Assembly: GCA_946800325.1 (NCBI GenBank)
Contig: OX326959.1
Coordinates: forward strand, 33,117,027-33,181,026
Direction of reading: 5' to 3'
DNA: 64,000 bases
Source: Luzula sylvatica
Lineage: Eukaryota > Streptophyta > Magnoliopsida > Poales > Juncaceae
Of this stretch, positions 43,069 to 54,069 are shown one piece after another; within the stretch, counting starts at the first letter, position 1; each line of letters opens with the position of its first letter. A program made the position numbers and the translations under genes. The notes under the pieces are model-generated. The model saw only the letters and a program-made list of their open reading frames with translations, was not told the origin of the DNA and ran no database searches.

Positions 43069-44290
43069 ATGGAAAGTAGCAATTACAAGAGTAGCGAAAC
43101 TAAAAAGGGGAGATTAGAATCAATAATTTCTTCTCTTTTGGAGGATCCAGTTCTATCTGATGTGTCCAAAAACCCGTCTCTTTCAGATGTTGATACTCTG
43201 ATTAATTTGGAGCTTGGTAGTGCAATGAAATTAACCATTCTCAAGATGGACGGCACTTCCTTTGGTAATTAAATCTTTATTTCAATTTCGAACTAATTTC
43301 TTTGGTGTTCACATGCTGGTATTGAAAATTAGCTTCTTTTTTTAAATAAAAAAATTTGTATAGATATTGCGTTGTTGAACTCAGCTACGGTGAAAGATTT
43401 GAAATTGGCCATTAAAAAGAAAGTAAATGAGACAGAACAAGCAAATATGGGTCATTCTCATATCTCTTGGTATGATTTTGGCATTATCATTGAAAAAATT
43501 GAACTTCTCAATTTTTTTTTATGTCATATGATATGTTCATAACTTTCTGTTATGAAGAATTTATTTTGGTTACAAAGAGTGTTTCTTCTCTATAAACAAA
43601 TAATTTTTCTGTATTATTTTCAATAAAAAAATCAAACCCAAATTAGACGACCTCAATTTAGAAATGTTAACAGATAACAATCAATCTTGAATTCATGTGG
43701 TAATTAATGTAAACGATGTTGTGAATTACACCTCTTATTTTCTTCAATTTTGACTATTTTTAGCATTTTGATTTCTAATTTTCTGATTATAGGAGGCACG
43801 TGTGGAGTAACTATTGTTTGACTCATAATGGAGAGAAATTGTTAGATGAGAATTCTCTGCTTTCTTCTTATGAAATTCACAATAATTCAAAGGTAGTTTT
43901 TTTTAGTATCCATGGATTTTTAATTTCTTTTCTCTTTTAACAAATCAGGACAATTCTTGCAAACAAGAAATGCACGCTAAAATTTTGATCTTAATGAATC
44001 AAAAAGTAAATTGAGCGAACATGCATATATTAAGCTTAGTTCAGATAATTTTGCAACGACATGTGCGCTATAATTTGCATGTATTTGTGATTTAGTTGAA
44101 AAAACTTTATTTAGTTTCTACTACATGTTGGTATTGATTTGTTTTATTTATTTATTTATTTATTAATGAGTTCTATATCATTTAACGTGTGCAGATTCAA
44201 TTCTTGCCATATGTCGCGTCCAGATTGAACGAGAAGAAGTCCAGGAGAAGGAAACACCGTTTCTTTCATGGTCTCAGTAAAAAAACGTAA
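43069..44290 (+). CDS. SNRNP25: U11/U12 snRNP 25 kDa-like protein, copy 2, complete, four exons
   Basis: Exons 43069-43264, 43364-43469, 43793-43892 and 44195-44290 give 165 aa. Exon 1 protein is identical to copy 1. Exon 3 reads RHVWSNYCLTHNGEKLL and keeps the His and Ser that copy 1 has changed. Intron lengths are short (99, 323 and 302 bp), so this copy has the compact ancestral structure. It is a component of the minor spliceosome, expected in the nucleus and expressed at a low constitutive level. The close identity of the two copies, introns included, shows a recent DNA-level tandem duplication. Family call from conserved blocks as described for copy 1. Confidence 0.9.
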
Positions 44291-46453
44291 CTGATTGTTA
44301 ATATTTTTAGCGATGTTTTATGTGCATTTTCCTGTTACAAAAAATATACCCAATTTTATATTTTGTAAAGAGAATATTACTCTATGCACCAATGGATTGA
44401 AAATTTCAAACAAGAGGAACATCGCAAAATTACGTTCGAACAGTTTATAATAATCAAATGTTAGAAAGTTTGATATGTCGATATGTACGCGCCAAATTAA
44501 TATGAAAAAGTCCATTATTAGTAAAAGAGTATACAAATTATTAATCCATAACATAAACAAAACAAGATACATAAGTTATGGATTCGAGTCTCATTAGTAC
44601 CATATAAAAATAAGAATGGAATACATGAAATTAAAGGACACCATGATAAATGCTTGGATACAAAATATATTATGTATAACCTATACAAATACTCAGTATA
44701 ATTCATGGGTATCTATATTAATAAATTACAGAGCTCATCATTTCTCTCAAATTATTTCTCATAGTTTACACATTCACTATCCATCTTTCTAAACTAGCAG
44801 TTTCACAATGCACATGTTTGAATCTCCCTATCTCTCACTATTTTCGCTATTCTCAAGCGTATGCACCTTTTAACGTAGAACAAACTTTTGTTGCTTTTAG
44901 TTTCTACATATTTTGGCCGATAGAAAACTTCTCTGATGGCAATTCCATAAGTCCATAATTAGAACAGAAATTTTAATTGTTCATATACTGTTTATTCGTT
45001 TCAGTTTCCTTCAACATATCATCCTTAGTTATATTCAAACTTGAATTTCATAATATTGGTATATTTTTTAGGTTTGTCCGTTTTTACTTGAATGGAACAT
45101 CCAACAAAAGAGTTTTATAACCGAGTCACACATGATTAAACTTGGAAACCATGAGTAATATTTGCATGAATAATTTGGTTAGTTACACAACAAAGTTGTG
45201 AATGAAATTTTTTCTTTCATAGTTGTTGATTTATTTAAAACTAAATATACTAAACATACAAGGTTGACCAACGGTTGAAACTACGTATTACAAAATACCG
45301 GATCTGTGATAAAAAAGAAACCCGGATTACAAAATCCGTAAATTTAAAACACGGCAAAGGATTCAAATGCAATTTCAAACAAATTCGAGGGATTTATGGA
45401 TGAAAATTTAAAACACACGATGAGTGAATGCAATTTCATGACGAAGCCATGAGATCTATGGATCCGAATGGAACATAATGATGAAAGGAATATATGCGAC
45501 GAAAGATTCGAGAGATACAAGGGCACGGGAGAGACCCTATTTCTGATTTTCGAATTTTGGAAGGAGAGATGCAATAGACTTATCAGGGATAAAGCAAGAA
45601 ATGAAGAACAAGTGAACAAGCGGGGACGAATCCGAGCGAGCGAAAATGAAGGAAAGCATACGCTCCGATTCTTCTCTGGAAACCTTTATTTTCTCTCAAT
45701 CTTTTCTGGAAACTGTTAATTTGTACGAATATCGGTGAGGATTATTGATTTGGGTTTGATTTATGCCTGGTTGCTCTTGAATTGGGTCGAAAATACTTGG
45801 TTCTGTTGTCGTATAGGGTTTGAAAAGCCCTGAGTTGCCTCTAATTATTGATTTGGGTTTGATTTAAGCTTGGTTGCTATCGAATTGGGTCGAAAATGCT
45901 TTGTTTTGTTATCGTGTAGGTTTCAAAAGCCCTAAGTTGCCTCTGATTGCTGATTTGGGTTTGATTCCGGTTTGGTTGCTCTCGAATTGTGTCGAAAATG
46001 TTTGGTTCTCTTATTGTATAGGGGTTTCAAAAGCCCTGCGTTGCCTCTGATCATTAGTTTCGAATTCATCCGGAACATAATTATTTTGTGCTTTGATTAT
46101 GTTTTATTCTTTGACTATCTTCAATGTTTTTACTTCTTTTCTCTTATTTGTCGTCTTATCTGTGATGAAATACCCCAGAACAGATATTGAAATCAAAGAA
46201 CAGATGCTATTTAGGAATTCTGAGATTAAAAAAAATGTCGCTAGAAATTCTTATTTGCTTTGAAAGATTCCGAAATTACCTTTGATTCATTGCCTTCTAT
46301 TTATACATGTATTGAGTTAGAAGGAGGGGAATATGTGATATTTTAAAGTTTTTTAGGGGTAGACGTGAAATGCCCCTTCTGAAAAAAATACATTCAAAAT
46401 TAGAAATTATATCTTCGTGTGGTCATTTAATCAAACTTATTTTGTATTTCCAG
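44291..46453. other. intergenic / 5' part of candidate Helitron
   Basis: Contains the possible Helitron 5' end at about 44712, an unrecognised frame at 45468-45719 without known motifs, and the three-copy repeat at 45748-46055. The GC-rich stretch 45600-45740 followed by a GT-rich intron-like region could be a captured leader exon, but this cannot be settled here. Confidence 0.45.
45748..46055 (+). repeat. three tandem copies of a roughly 110-bp unit
   Basis: Each unit contains GATTTGGGTTTGATT, then GGTTGCTCTYGAATTGGGTCG-like text, AAAAT, and AAAAGCCCTGAGTTGCCTCT. The three copies differ by about 10 percent and abut. They lie upstream of the HDS fragment and look like duplicated intron or leader sequence. 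Confidence 0.85.
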
Positions 46454-46945
46454 CTGACAGACGGGTCCGGTTCGAACAATTGGAGTACACCAAAGACGAC
46501 TATCAAAAAGAACTCCTACACATAAAAAAGTAATCCTTTTAATAAATTTATTGTTCGTACTATTATAATTAAAACATCCTTTGATAATCTTCTATATTCA
46601 CAGATTTTCACAACGCTGGTTGAAAGATGCGAGAAATACGGTCGAGCAATGCGTATCGGCACGAACTACGGCTATCTCTGAATCATGAGTTACTACGTTA
46701 ATGCTCCACGCGGCATGGTAATAACCGTTTCCTTCTTCCTTAAAATGGCGGGTAAAATGGTAAATTTTTTATATGATGACAGGCGGGCTCGGCTTTTCTG
46801 TTTGATCGTATACGCTGGAAGAACGACTTTCACGATTTCGTGGTCTCAACGAAGGCGAACAATCCGGTGGTCATGGTGCAAGTGTAATGGTTGTTGGTGT
46901 CTGAATGTACATTGAGTGGGATTATCCTCTCCATTTTGTTAAAAT
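46454..46945 (+). pseudogene. HDS: HDS (IspG/GcpE) pseudogene fragment, unprocessed
   Basis: HDS is the plastid iron-sulphur enzyme of the MEP isoprenoid pathway. Three exon-like blocks survive with splice signals. 46454-46529: ADRRVRFEQLEYTKDDYQKE. 46604-46718: IFTTLVERCEKYGRAMRIGT, then NYGYL, a TGA stop, and IMSYYVNAPRGM. 46783-46942: AGSAFLFDRIRWKNDFHDFV, then KANNPVVMVQ, a TAA stop, WLLVSE, a frameshift, and MYIEWDYPLHF. These correspond in order to the region of plant HDS around YGRAMRIGTNHGSLSDRIMS and NPVVMVQAYRLL. A short deletion replaces SLSDR and creates the first stop. Both catalytic ends of the protein are absent. Introns are retained, so it was copied as DNA. Confidence 0.9.
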
Positions 46946-47716
46946 TAATTTAATTGGTGAGATTAGTCTCTTCTGCTACATGGTAAATTCAAACTTTATC
47001 CTCTCTTTTTTTCCTTCCCACATTCACATCTTCGGTAAATTGATTGTTCTTTTATTGCAGTTTATTGCAATGTGTGTGGGTTTGCTGAAGATGGTTGCTA
47101 TTTATGTAGTGTAGACTAATTTCTGTATTTCTATTTTCAATAAATAGACTAAGGTATCTAATTCCGTGTGCTTTTAGTTCACGAATAGATAACGATCTCT
47201 TTTTATTGCAATAGTTAATAATATACAAAATGAGCTCATAAATGATGATACGATACGAAATACTAATATCATAACAAATACGAAATAGTAAAACACACAA
47301 TACAAGAACACGAATCGGAATATGAAATATGAATACGATGCACAAAAACAAATCAGCATACATTAAATGTGAATGCAAAATAAGGAATTTGAATTACGTA
47401 ATACAAAATATTAGTACAAATCCAAACATGAAATAGGAATACGAATATGAAATTGAAAAACAAGAGAAAATACCCATTACCAAACAATTAAGATATATGA
47501 AGTATAAAATACAAATAAGAATATGAATATGGTTATGAAATACGAATACAAATACAAGAAAAAAATATCAATACCAATATAAACAAAGAAATAAGAAAAA
47601 TACAAAAATGCAAATCCGAATGAAAATGCCAATAAAAAAATAGAAATGAAAACGAAATATAAACATGAATAAAATATACCAAAATAGTAAAATTACTTGG
47701 CCGATAGAAACAATGA

Positions 47717-47746
47717 ACCCGCGCAATTGCGCGGGTACCCCGCTAG
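47717..47746 (+). mobile_element. Helitron 3' terminus (hairpin and CTAG)
   Basis: A 20-bp perfect GC-rich palindrome, then TACCCCG, then CTAG with T following: the canonical signature of a Helitron 3' end. Confidence 0.85.
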
Positions 47747-48634
47747 TTTTTATAATTTTAGAACTCCCATAGCTCTTTTTGTAATTATTATTATTTGTTT
47801 GTCCAGTAACAAAAATTTTCCTATAAATAATCGACACCAACAAATTCTCATTTCTAATTTAAACCCTAGACGCTATTTTATAAATTTATAAATTTGCCAA
47901 GAGGGGCCTTATCGAATTCACTTTATACTGCATTCTTATACTGCATTCTGCCCTCATAATTCATGGGTACTAGAAGATATTTGCTTCTAGATTTGAGTGA
48001 TGCGGCATGTCCAGAATGAAGCGGAGTCGATACATCCTTCTTTGCGAAGTTTGGTGCATCGACAACCTTGACAACCTGCTATTTGAAATATTTGCCCTTA
48101 CTGCTTTAACGCCTTAAATTAGTCACATTATTAAAACATGCTAATGCAAATTGGCGATCTACGATACATCCTTTTGTTGGTTCCTTCTAATATCCGAAAA
48201 TAATATCTATTGATAGATTCGTAATGATTTAATTGCCTGGATAAATTTGTGAAAAGTTTTTTTTTCTTTCGAAAATCATGAATCTGATTCTCAAATGTAT
48301 GTATATTTTAGTATTTGATTATATAAATACAATTTAAAGAAAGAAGCGTTATTTTGCATGACCAATCATACGACATGTATTTGGTAACAAACTTAAAATT
48401 CATGCTAATAAAAACACATATTTAAACCATTGCACGCAAAAGATGTATATGACACACACACATCAAAGATGCATGATATATGCTTATGGGCTTATTTCCA
48501 CAAAAAAAGAAGAAGAAGAAGAAGAAGTAGAAGATGTATGATATAACTATTATATATTTTGTAAGTTTTTAATCAAGCCGCACGGGTATTTTGGTTCACC
48601 GAAATAATGTGTTATCTCTTATTATTAGATAATA
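47747..48634. other. intergenic, no gene seen
   Basis: AT-rich DNA with a short AAG microsatellite near 48507-48530. A 14-bp word ATAATTCATGGGTA occurs at about 47957 and also at about 44699. No coding signal. Confidence 0.55.
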
Positions 48635-48884
48635 GGGGAATTCTTCAAAAATTCCCTATTTGGAAGAAACAAAATAAAATTATGGGGTATAATGGTCATT
48701 TTTAAAAACGTAACAAAAAGATAGAGATTTTTTTAGGGAATCTAAAAAAGTCAGGAGATTTTTGGAAGAAACAAAAAATATAGGGAATTTTTGAGGGAAT
48801 CTAAAAAAGATAGGGGGTTTTCTAAAAAGACAGGGAGTTTTTCAAAATTTGTAGAAAAATTAGGGAGTTTTTAAAGAATTCCCC
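48635..48884. mobile_element. MITE, GGGGAATTC terminal-repeat family, copy 2
   Basis: The left end is GGGGAATTCTTCAAAAATTC and the right end, reverse complemented, GGGGAATTCTTTAAAAACTC. About 22 of 24 terminal bases pair. The interior (GGGAATCTAAAAAAG, repeated) is shorter than in copy 1 (3797-4180) but clearly related. Confidence 0.8.
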
Positions 48885-48886
48885 AA

Positions 48887-49640
48887 CACTACAACATAAC
48901 TGTGTATCAGCGACGGCAAACCGTCGCTAATTGTCCGTCGCTGAAAGTCGCGTCGCTGATGCTACTTTCACCGACGGGCCGTCGCTGATGCTACTTTTAC
49001 CGACGGGTTATTTTCTCCGACGGCCCGTCACAGTTTTCTCCGTTGGCCCGTCGCTGAAGACTTCTCCGACGGCCCGTCGCTGAAGACTATATTATATACA
49101 ATTTATTAATTTCTGTTAATTTTTATAATTAATAAATTCAATTATTATTAATAAATATAATTATTTATATATTTAATTAATACATATTTCGTACATATTA
49201 TATGTTAAATATACTTAATTAAATATTATATTAATTTTGACACTATAAATTTAATAATATATAACAATTACAAATTATCTAAAGAATTACTATAAATGAT
49301 AATTATAATTATAATTATAATTATACGCATAATAATATTAATTTTCATTCAAAATACATACCAAATTAACAGTTACAAATTACAAATTTCGACACAATCC
49401 TAAACTCGACAAATCGAAAACAATCCTAAACTCGACAATCCCAAATTAACAGTTACAAAACACGACATAAATGAAAAAAATCGACAATCCTATACGCGTG
49501 TACCAGTACTAGCACCTGAAATCGAAGGGTACCAGTACTCGGCGAATTGTCGTCTTCAATCGAAGCTCCACAAAGACCCTGTTCCAGTACCTCAATTTGC
49601 ACAAATAAACACAAATCAGTCCAAGTTGATTGTTAATTCG
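48887..49640. mobile_element. CACTA (En/Spm) transposon terminus
   Basis: Begins CACTACAACATAAC, the standard CACTA end, and is followed by an array of subterminal repeats in both orientations (CCGTCGCTGA, CCGACGGCCCGTCGCTGA) to about 49085. The AT-rich part and the CAATCCTAAACTCGAC / CAGTTACAAA direct repeats to about 49640 may be internal 3' sequence. The partner end TAGTG was not found downstream in the window, so the element is truncated or rearranged. It starts two bases after the MITE. Confidence 0.78.
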
Positions 49641-50596
49641 ACAAACAATTAATCAACTAATTCAATTAACCAAAGCCGTACTAGTCTTTATTTGTACCTC
49701 AAATTGCAATACTTAATTATGTTCCTATTACAAATTGTCTTGTCTAATTGTAAATTGTTTAGTGGCATAAATAAATAAATTTTATCATTTTAACTTATTA
49801 TAATTAATAGCACAATATGATTGAAAAAATAAACTACTTCGATTTCCAAAAAGAAAAAAATAATGCACAAAATTCATCATAGACAATAACTTTATTGTCA
49901 ATTCATGATAATACTAACATGCAATAACTCTATTTTAATAGACATAAAGTACTTCGATTTTCCAATAGACAATAAAAATATTTTCAATTCTTAATAATAC
50001 CTGACATGCAATAACTATATTTCAATTCATTTACAAAAATAATTTTATTTCATTCATAACAATACCCAATAAAAATAACTCTATTTCATTTTTCAATAAC
50101 ATACATACAAATTATTAGCTTTCCTTCTACCTCTCACTTGTATATTAATTTATAATCTAAATACATTTTGATATATTTATTTATTTTAAAATTACAAAAT
50201 AATTAAGACTTAAATTTGAAAAATAATATTACAATATTACATGGTAGTATCTGTTTCCAAATATAATATGAATTCGTATTCATATCCGAATATGAACCGT
50301 ATTCGAACAATATCTGTTTAATATCAAAATATAATTTGAATTTGTATTTCATATCCGAATATGAACCGTATTGGAACAATATCCGTATCCATTTATATTC
50401 GAATCGTATCTTGATTTCGGTTTGATTTGGGTAGTTATGTATTCTAAAAATAAATGGACATGACATAACTATTATTCAAACTATTGACATCTCTACAAAT
50501 CGCCCAACCGGCCAACCGTCCAAGACGAGGTTAGAATATTTTGTAAGTATCTTCAGCTGTGTTAGGTTAAAAAATCAAAATCCGTTGTTGTAGAGT
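49641..50596. other. intergenic AT-rich DNA with a local duplication
   Basis: Near 50255-50385 a unit containing CATATCCGAATATGAACCGTATT occurs twice about 80 bp apart. I see nothing else to annotate. Confidence 0.55.
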
Positions 50597-50746
50597 TTTT
50601 TTTTTAATGATATCCGACAAGCGATAACTTTCGTTATTGATACCTAATCTTTTTGATGTCAATGCAGATTGAACTCACAATCTATCACAAAATATGATTT
50701 TTTGTGCTTCAAACTCAACCAACTAGACTATGAACCCATTGACAAA
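50597..50746 (-). mobile_element. tRNA-derived SINE-like element
   Basis: On the minus strand: A-box-like TAGTCTAGTTGG (50719-50730), B-box-like GAGTTCAATCTGC (50664-50676), and a 3' tail of about ten A (poly-T at 50597-50606 on the plus strand). Related copies at 12540-12725 and 740-890 support a dispersed family. Target duplications were not resolved. Confidence 0.5.
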
Positions 50747-51500
50747 ATATTTTATTATAAATGATAACAAATGTGTAAATTATCTTTCTTTATCAACAAC
50801 TCAATAATTAAAGAATATTAAAGGGAACGCAATTTGTGAACCTTTCGAAGTTGATATGGAGAAAAAAACAATATATGATGAGTTTTGTGATAGATACTTT
50901 TTTGTAAATAGATATTTTCCATCAATTCATCATATTAATTGCCTTTGTAATTTAATTTGTTTTTGGTTCTCTTAATATTGTCCAATTCAATACCAAGAAG
51001 ATTTAAACAGTAGGCAAAAATCAAGCATCGACGACAAAAATGCCGATCTTACTAGAACGCATGCACTTATGATGTGCTTCTTCTTTTATGCTTGTGCTCA
51101 TCCTTTGATTCTTTCGCTGGTAAGGTAAAAAAGTATTTATTATCAAGACAAATTGATAGATTATATAGGAACAATTAAATGCAATAATCTGAAAATATCA
51201 TGTATAATCCCTGCAAAATGAGAAATAAGCATGACATATCACTTTCGTCTCGCACAAATATGAAACTCATCAAATTTGCATGAATTTGTAAAGAACTGAT
51301 TTTCTCAATTTAAATTGCTAGGATTAACTAAATATATGTAATTATTCTAAAATCAAATCATTAAATAAAAATAGTAAAAATAAAGAAAAATACCTTTTTT
51401 CTGGGTTACATTTCTTTTTCTTATATATAGTATTTTTTTTTTCCCTCTATTCTTTGTCCAATCAAACCCGAAAGCACCCCAAGCCCAAACACTCGTAATC
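50747..51500. other. intergenic, no gene seen
   Basis: AT-rich, with stops in all frames and no repeat family shared with the rest of the window. Confidence 0.5.
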
Positions 51501-52000
51501 ATCTTTGAATATGAAAAAAATACCCTACAAAATATTGATTTACTTCTTCAAAAACCAAACCGAAAAATTTTCAAATGAAGGAGAAGATCCCCTCTTTCTC
51601 GATTTGCTCTCGCTTCTCATTTTCACAGATCACTTCAGGTGGGGAATTTCTCCCACCAAGTTTACTCGTGACCGTATTACCTTAATGGGTCAATAGTAGA
51701 ACCCGAGAAGTACCACCAGACTGGATTTACTTCATCCTCACCCGAGTTTGTAATGCCGTGTCGGAAGACAATATTGATAGAGTAGCCTTCTCTCTCAATT
51801 GATAGAATATATGAGCGTCCACTGTCGAGTGAAGTGGATGAGGCGGCACAACTTGGTGGAGAAGCAGAACGAATGGGTGCGGACTGCTAGAATTACCCTC
51901 TGATCCGATTGGAAACGAAAAGATAGAGCCGCAAATTGTGCCATGAGAAGGAGATTAGACGAGGCGCGGAGAAAGAGAATACCTCTGAGTGAGGAGGCGT

Positions 52001-53999
52001 TAGGGCCGGTCCCGATCTTTCGAGGACCCGAGACCCATTAAAAAAATGCTTGGAATATAGACGGTTATTATTTCCAAAACTATGACTCCCTTGTTTATCA
52101 ATATATTGCCAAAGTTAACAAAAATGCTACATCCAAAATGCAAAATGGGAGGCATATCCTCACAAATTAATCTGAAAGAACCATCAAAATCCATGAATTT
52201 CAACAACAAAAATAAGTTTAAACATATAAAATTACAATTTTCAAATTATAAAATATCAAAATTTAATTTTCAAGCAATTCACTAATTCGAACGAATCATA
52301 AACCTCAAAAACATATATATTCCATTTCATCTAATATGTTATTATCAAGTGCTGATTATATTCTTATCCCCACTCATAGCATCATTCTACATAGAAACTT
52401 CATGTTTCATTTCATCAAACACATCATTCACATTTTACCTGTTACATCTTCATTCTCAATCTTAATTTCATTTGTCGTAGAAACTTTAATTGTACCTCTT
52501 TTACATAGAGGATGTAAACTGACCTGAAATGTAACAAATGTAAATTGAAAATTCATGAATTCTATTTATTGCATTTTCACAGTTAATAGAATGATTTTTT
52601 AACCAATATTACAAATTGATTTCTCTAATAATGCAAACCATAATTATTAAGTAAAATGTTTTTATTATGAAATAATAATTTTTTATATTTATTAAAAATT
52701 GTGCTGCATGAAATATTTAATTATAATTAATGTAAAATGTATTTTTTGGGGGAGACAAAGAATGACGAGTGATGCAATTTTGTAGTTTTTATGTGATTCA
52801 TTTTTATGATTGTACTTTTGCCTAACTTTTGGTATGAATTGCCATAGAAAAACTAAAAATATAAAAGACCACATTGTTCTCTTTCACAGAAAATCATAAA
52901 CACTTATTTATGGTCCCCATGTACGATTAACTTCCTTCTCCATTAACATTTCTTTCCCAACAAATCTCTCCGTTGTTGTAAACTTAACATTTTTTTTCTC
53001 ATACACAATAGATAAACATGGAAAAAAAATTGGACCCCTCCAGATTTTCGGACTCCAGACCCGTGTCTCGCCGGCTGCAGGGTCGGCTCAACTATTTTTA
53101 AGGCTCTCGGCAAAAAATTTAGTACATCAAAATTCAATTTTATTTCACTAAATCAACTGAACTAAAATTGTTACAGAAAAATTATAGTAGAATAACAAAT
53201 TCAAAAGAAAAATTATGAGACTACCATAAACTATCAAAATATCATTTTTGATTCTTCATTAATCTCGAGGCTACCATTCACAAATTAAGAAGTAAAAAAC
53301 AATCACAATAACTTGTTCTGTTTTTTTTTTCACTCAAAATTATGAATTATTTAATATTTGAATCGAAAAAATAGTTTATATCTATCAATAAAATGTACAA
53401 CATTGGAAAAACAAAAACAAAAAACACCTACAAAGTGAAGAAGATTGAAAGATCATTGTCCATTTCTAATGAATAGACCTGACAATAATTGTACATTTCA
53501 TAGATGGAAGATAAACTTATGAGAAATTAAATTCTTCCATCAGATTCACAACCCGATAAGTTCTCAATTTTCAAACCCGTTACACATAAAACAGAAGTTG
53601 GAAATATAGATGGGAAAGATAATGACCAGAAATATAAAGAGAATGATAATACTATCAAAATGAGAAAGAAAAAAAATGACAAAATAAATACCAAATTTGA
53701 GGAGAATGTAGAGTGCCTAAATTAATTCGAGATAATTATTTGGCTCAAGAAAGGAAGATTTCAAGAAAATCTGGCAAATCTGGTAAGTATAATGATTTGC
53801 AGAAATTTACACATTTGCTTAAATTACTGAATAGGAGGAAACTTTTAAGATTGGAAAGAATCCAAACAGCAGTTGTGTATGTATTCTTCATTTTTTATAT
53901 TAAATATTAGACCTTCAATATTTTTGGGCTCTCGGCCATGGCCTAGGCGGCCTACCTATCTGGGCCGGCCCTGACCGGCTGTGCCTATGGCCGGCCCTG
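52001..53999. mobile_element. hAT element (outer) with 8-bp target duplication
   Basis: Flanked by perfect GGAGGCGT duplications (51993-52000 and 54000-54007). Ends: TAGGGCCGGTCC and, reverse complemented, CAGGGCCGGCCA. Without the nested insertion it is about 1.1 kb. It has no transposase frame. Confidence 0.88.
53078..53973. mobile_element. hAT element nested in the outer hAT element
   Basis: Ends CAGGGTCGGCTC and, reverse complemented, CAGGGCCGGCCC. Flanked by GCCGGCTG (53070-53077) and ACCGGCTG (53974-53981), an 8-bp duplication with one mismatch. About 896 bp, non-autonomous. It landed near the right end of the outer element, which supplies the last 18 bp after it. Confidence 0.85.
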
Positions 54000-54069
54000 G
54001 GAGGCGTGGAGAACAAACGTAAAGCATAGGGGTGATCCGGATGAGTTGAATGACATGGCATCACAAAAA

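Larger units (their letters stand above)
44712..47746 (+). mobile_element. candidate non-autonomous Helitron carrying an HDS fragment
   Basis: The 3' terminus is convincing: the perfect palindrome ACCCGCGCAATTGCGCGGGT at 47717-47736, a seven-base spacer and CTAG at 47743-47746 followed by T. A matching 5' end is less sure. The best candidate is TCTATATTAATAAATTACAG at 44712, preceded by A, which fits the A/T insertion rule and the TCTATA-type start of many plant Helitrons. If both are right, the element is about 3.0 kb, codes no Rep/helicase, and contains the HDS pseudogene. Confidence 0.45.
51505..54065 (+). pseudogene. degraded unrecognised gene interrupted by nested hAT elements
   Basis: Open fragments suggest an old coding sequence: FRWGISPTKFTRDRITLMGQ (to 51696), VPPDWIYFILTRVCNAVSED (about 51710-51770), and MSVHCRVKWMRRHNL onwards from about 51811, with one in-frame TGA. 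The last frame runs to 52000 (RRRLDEARRKRIPLSEEAW), is cut by the hAT element, and continues in frame after its target duplication as RTNVKHRGDPDELNDMASQK to a stop at about 54065. Frame continuity across the 8-bp duplication supports coding ancestry. I do not recognise the family; a transposon-associated protein is possible. Confidence 0.5.

Noticed and set aside
44699..47970. 14-bp word ATAATTCATGGGTA at about 44699 and 47957 taken as a target duplication around the HDS region
   Set aside because: No matching terminal repeats start at these words, and the Helitron 3' end lies inside; probably chance.
49000..49090. GC-rich CCGTCGCTGA repeats considered as a regulatory or structured RNA element
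   Set aside because: Their position directly behind CACTACAACA identifies them as CACTA subterminal repeats.
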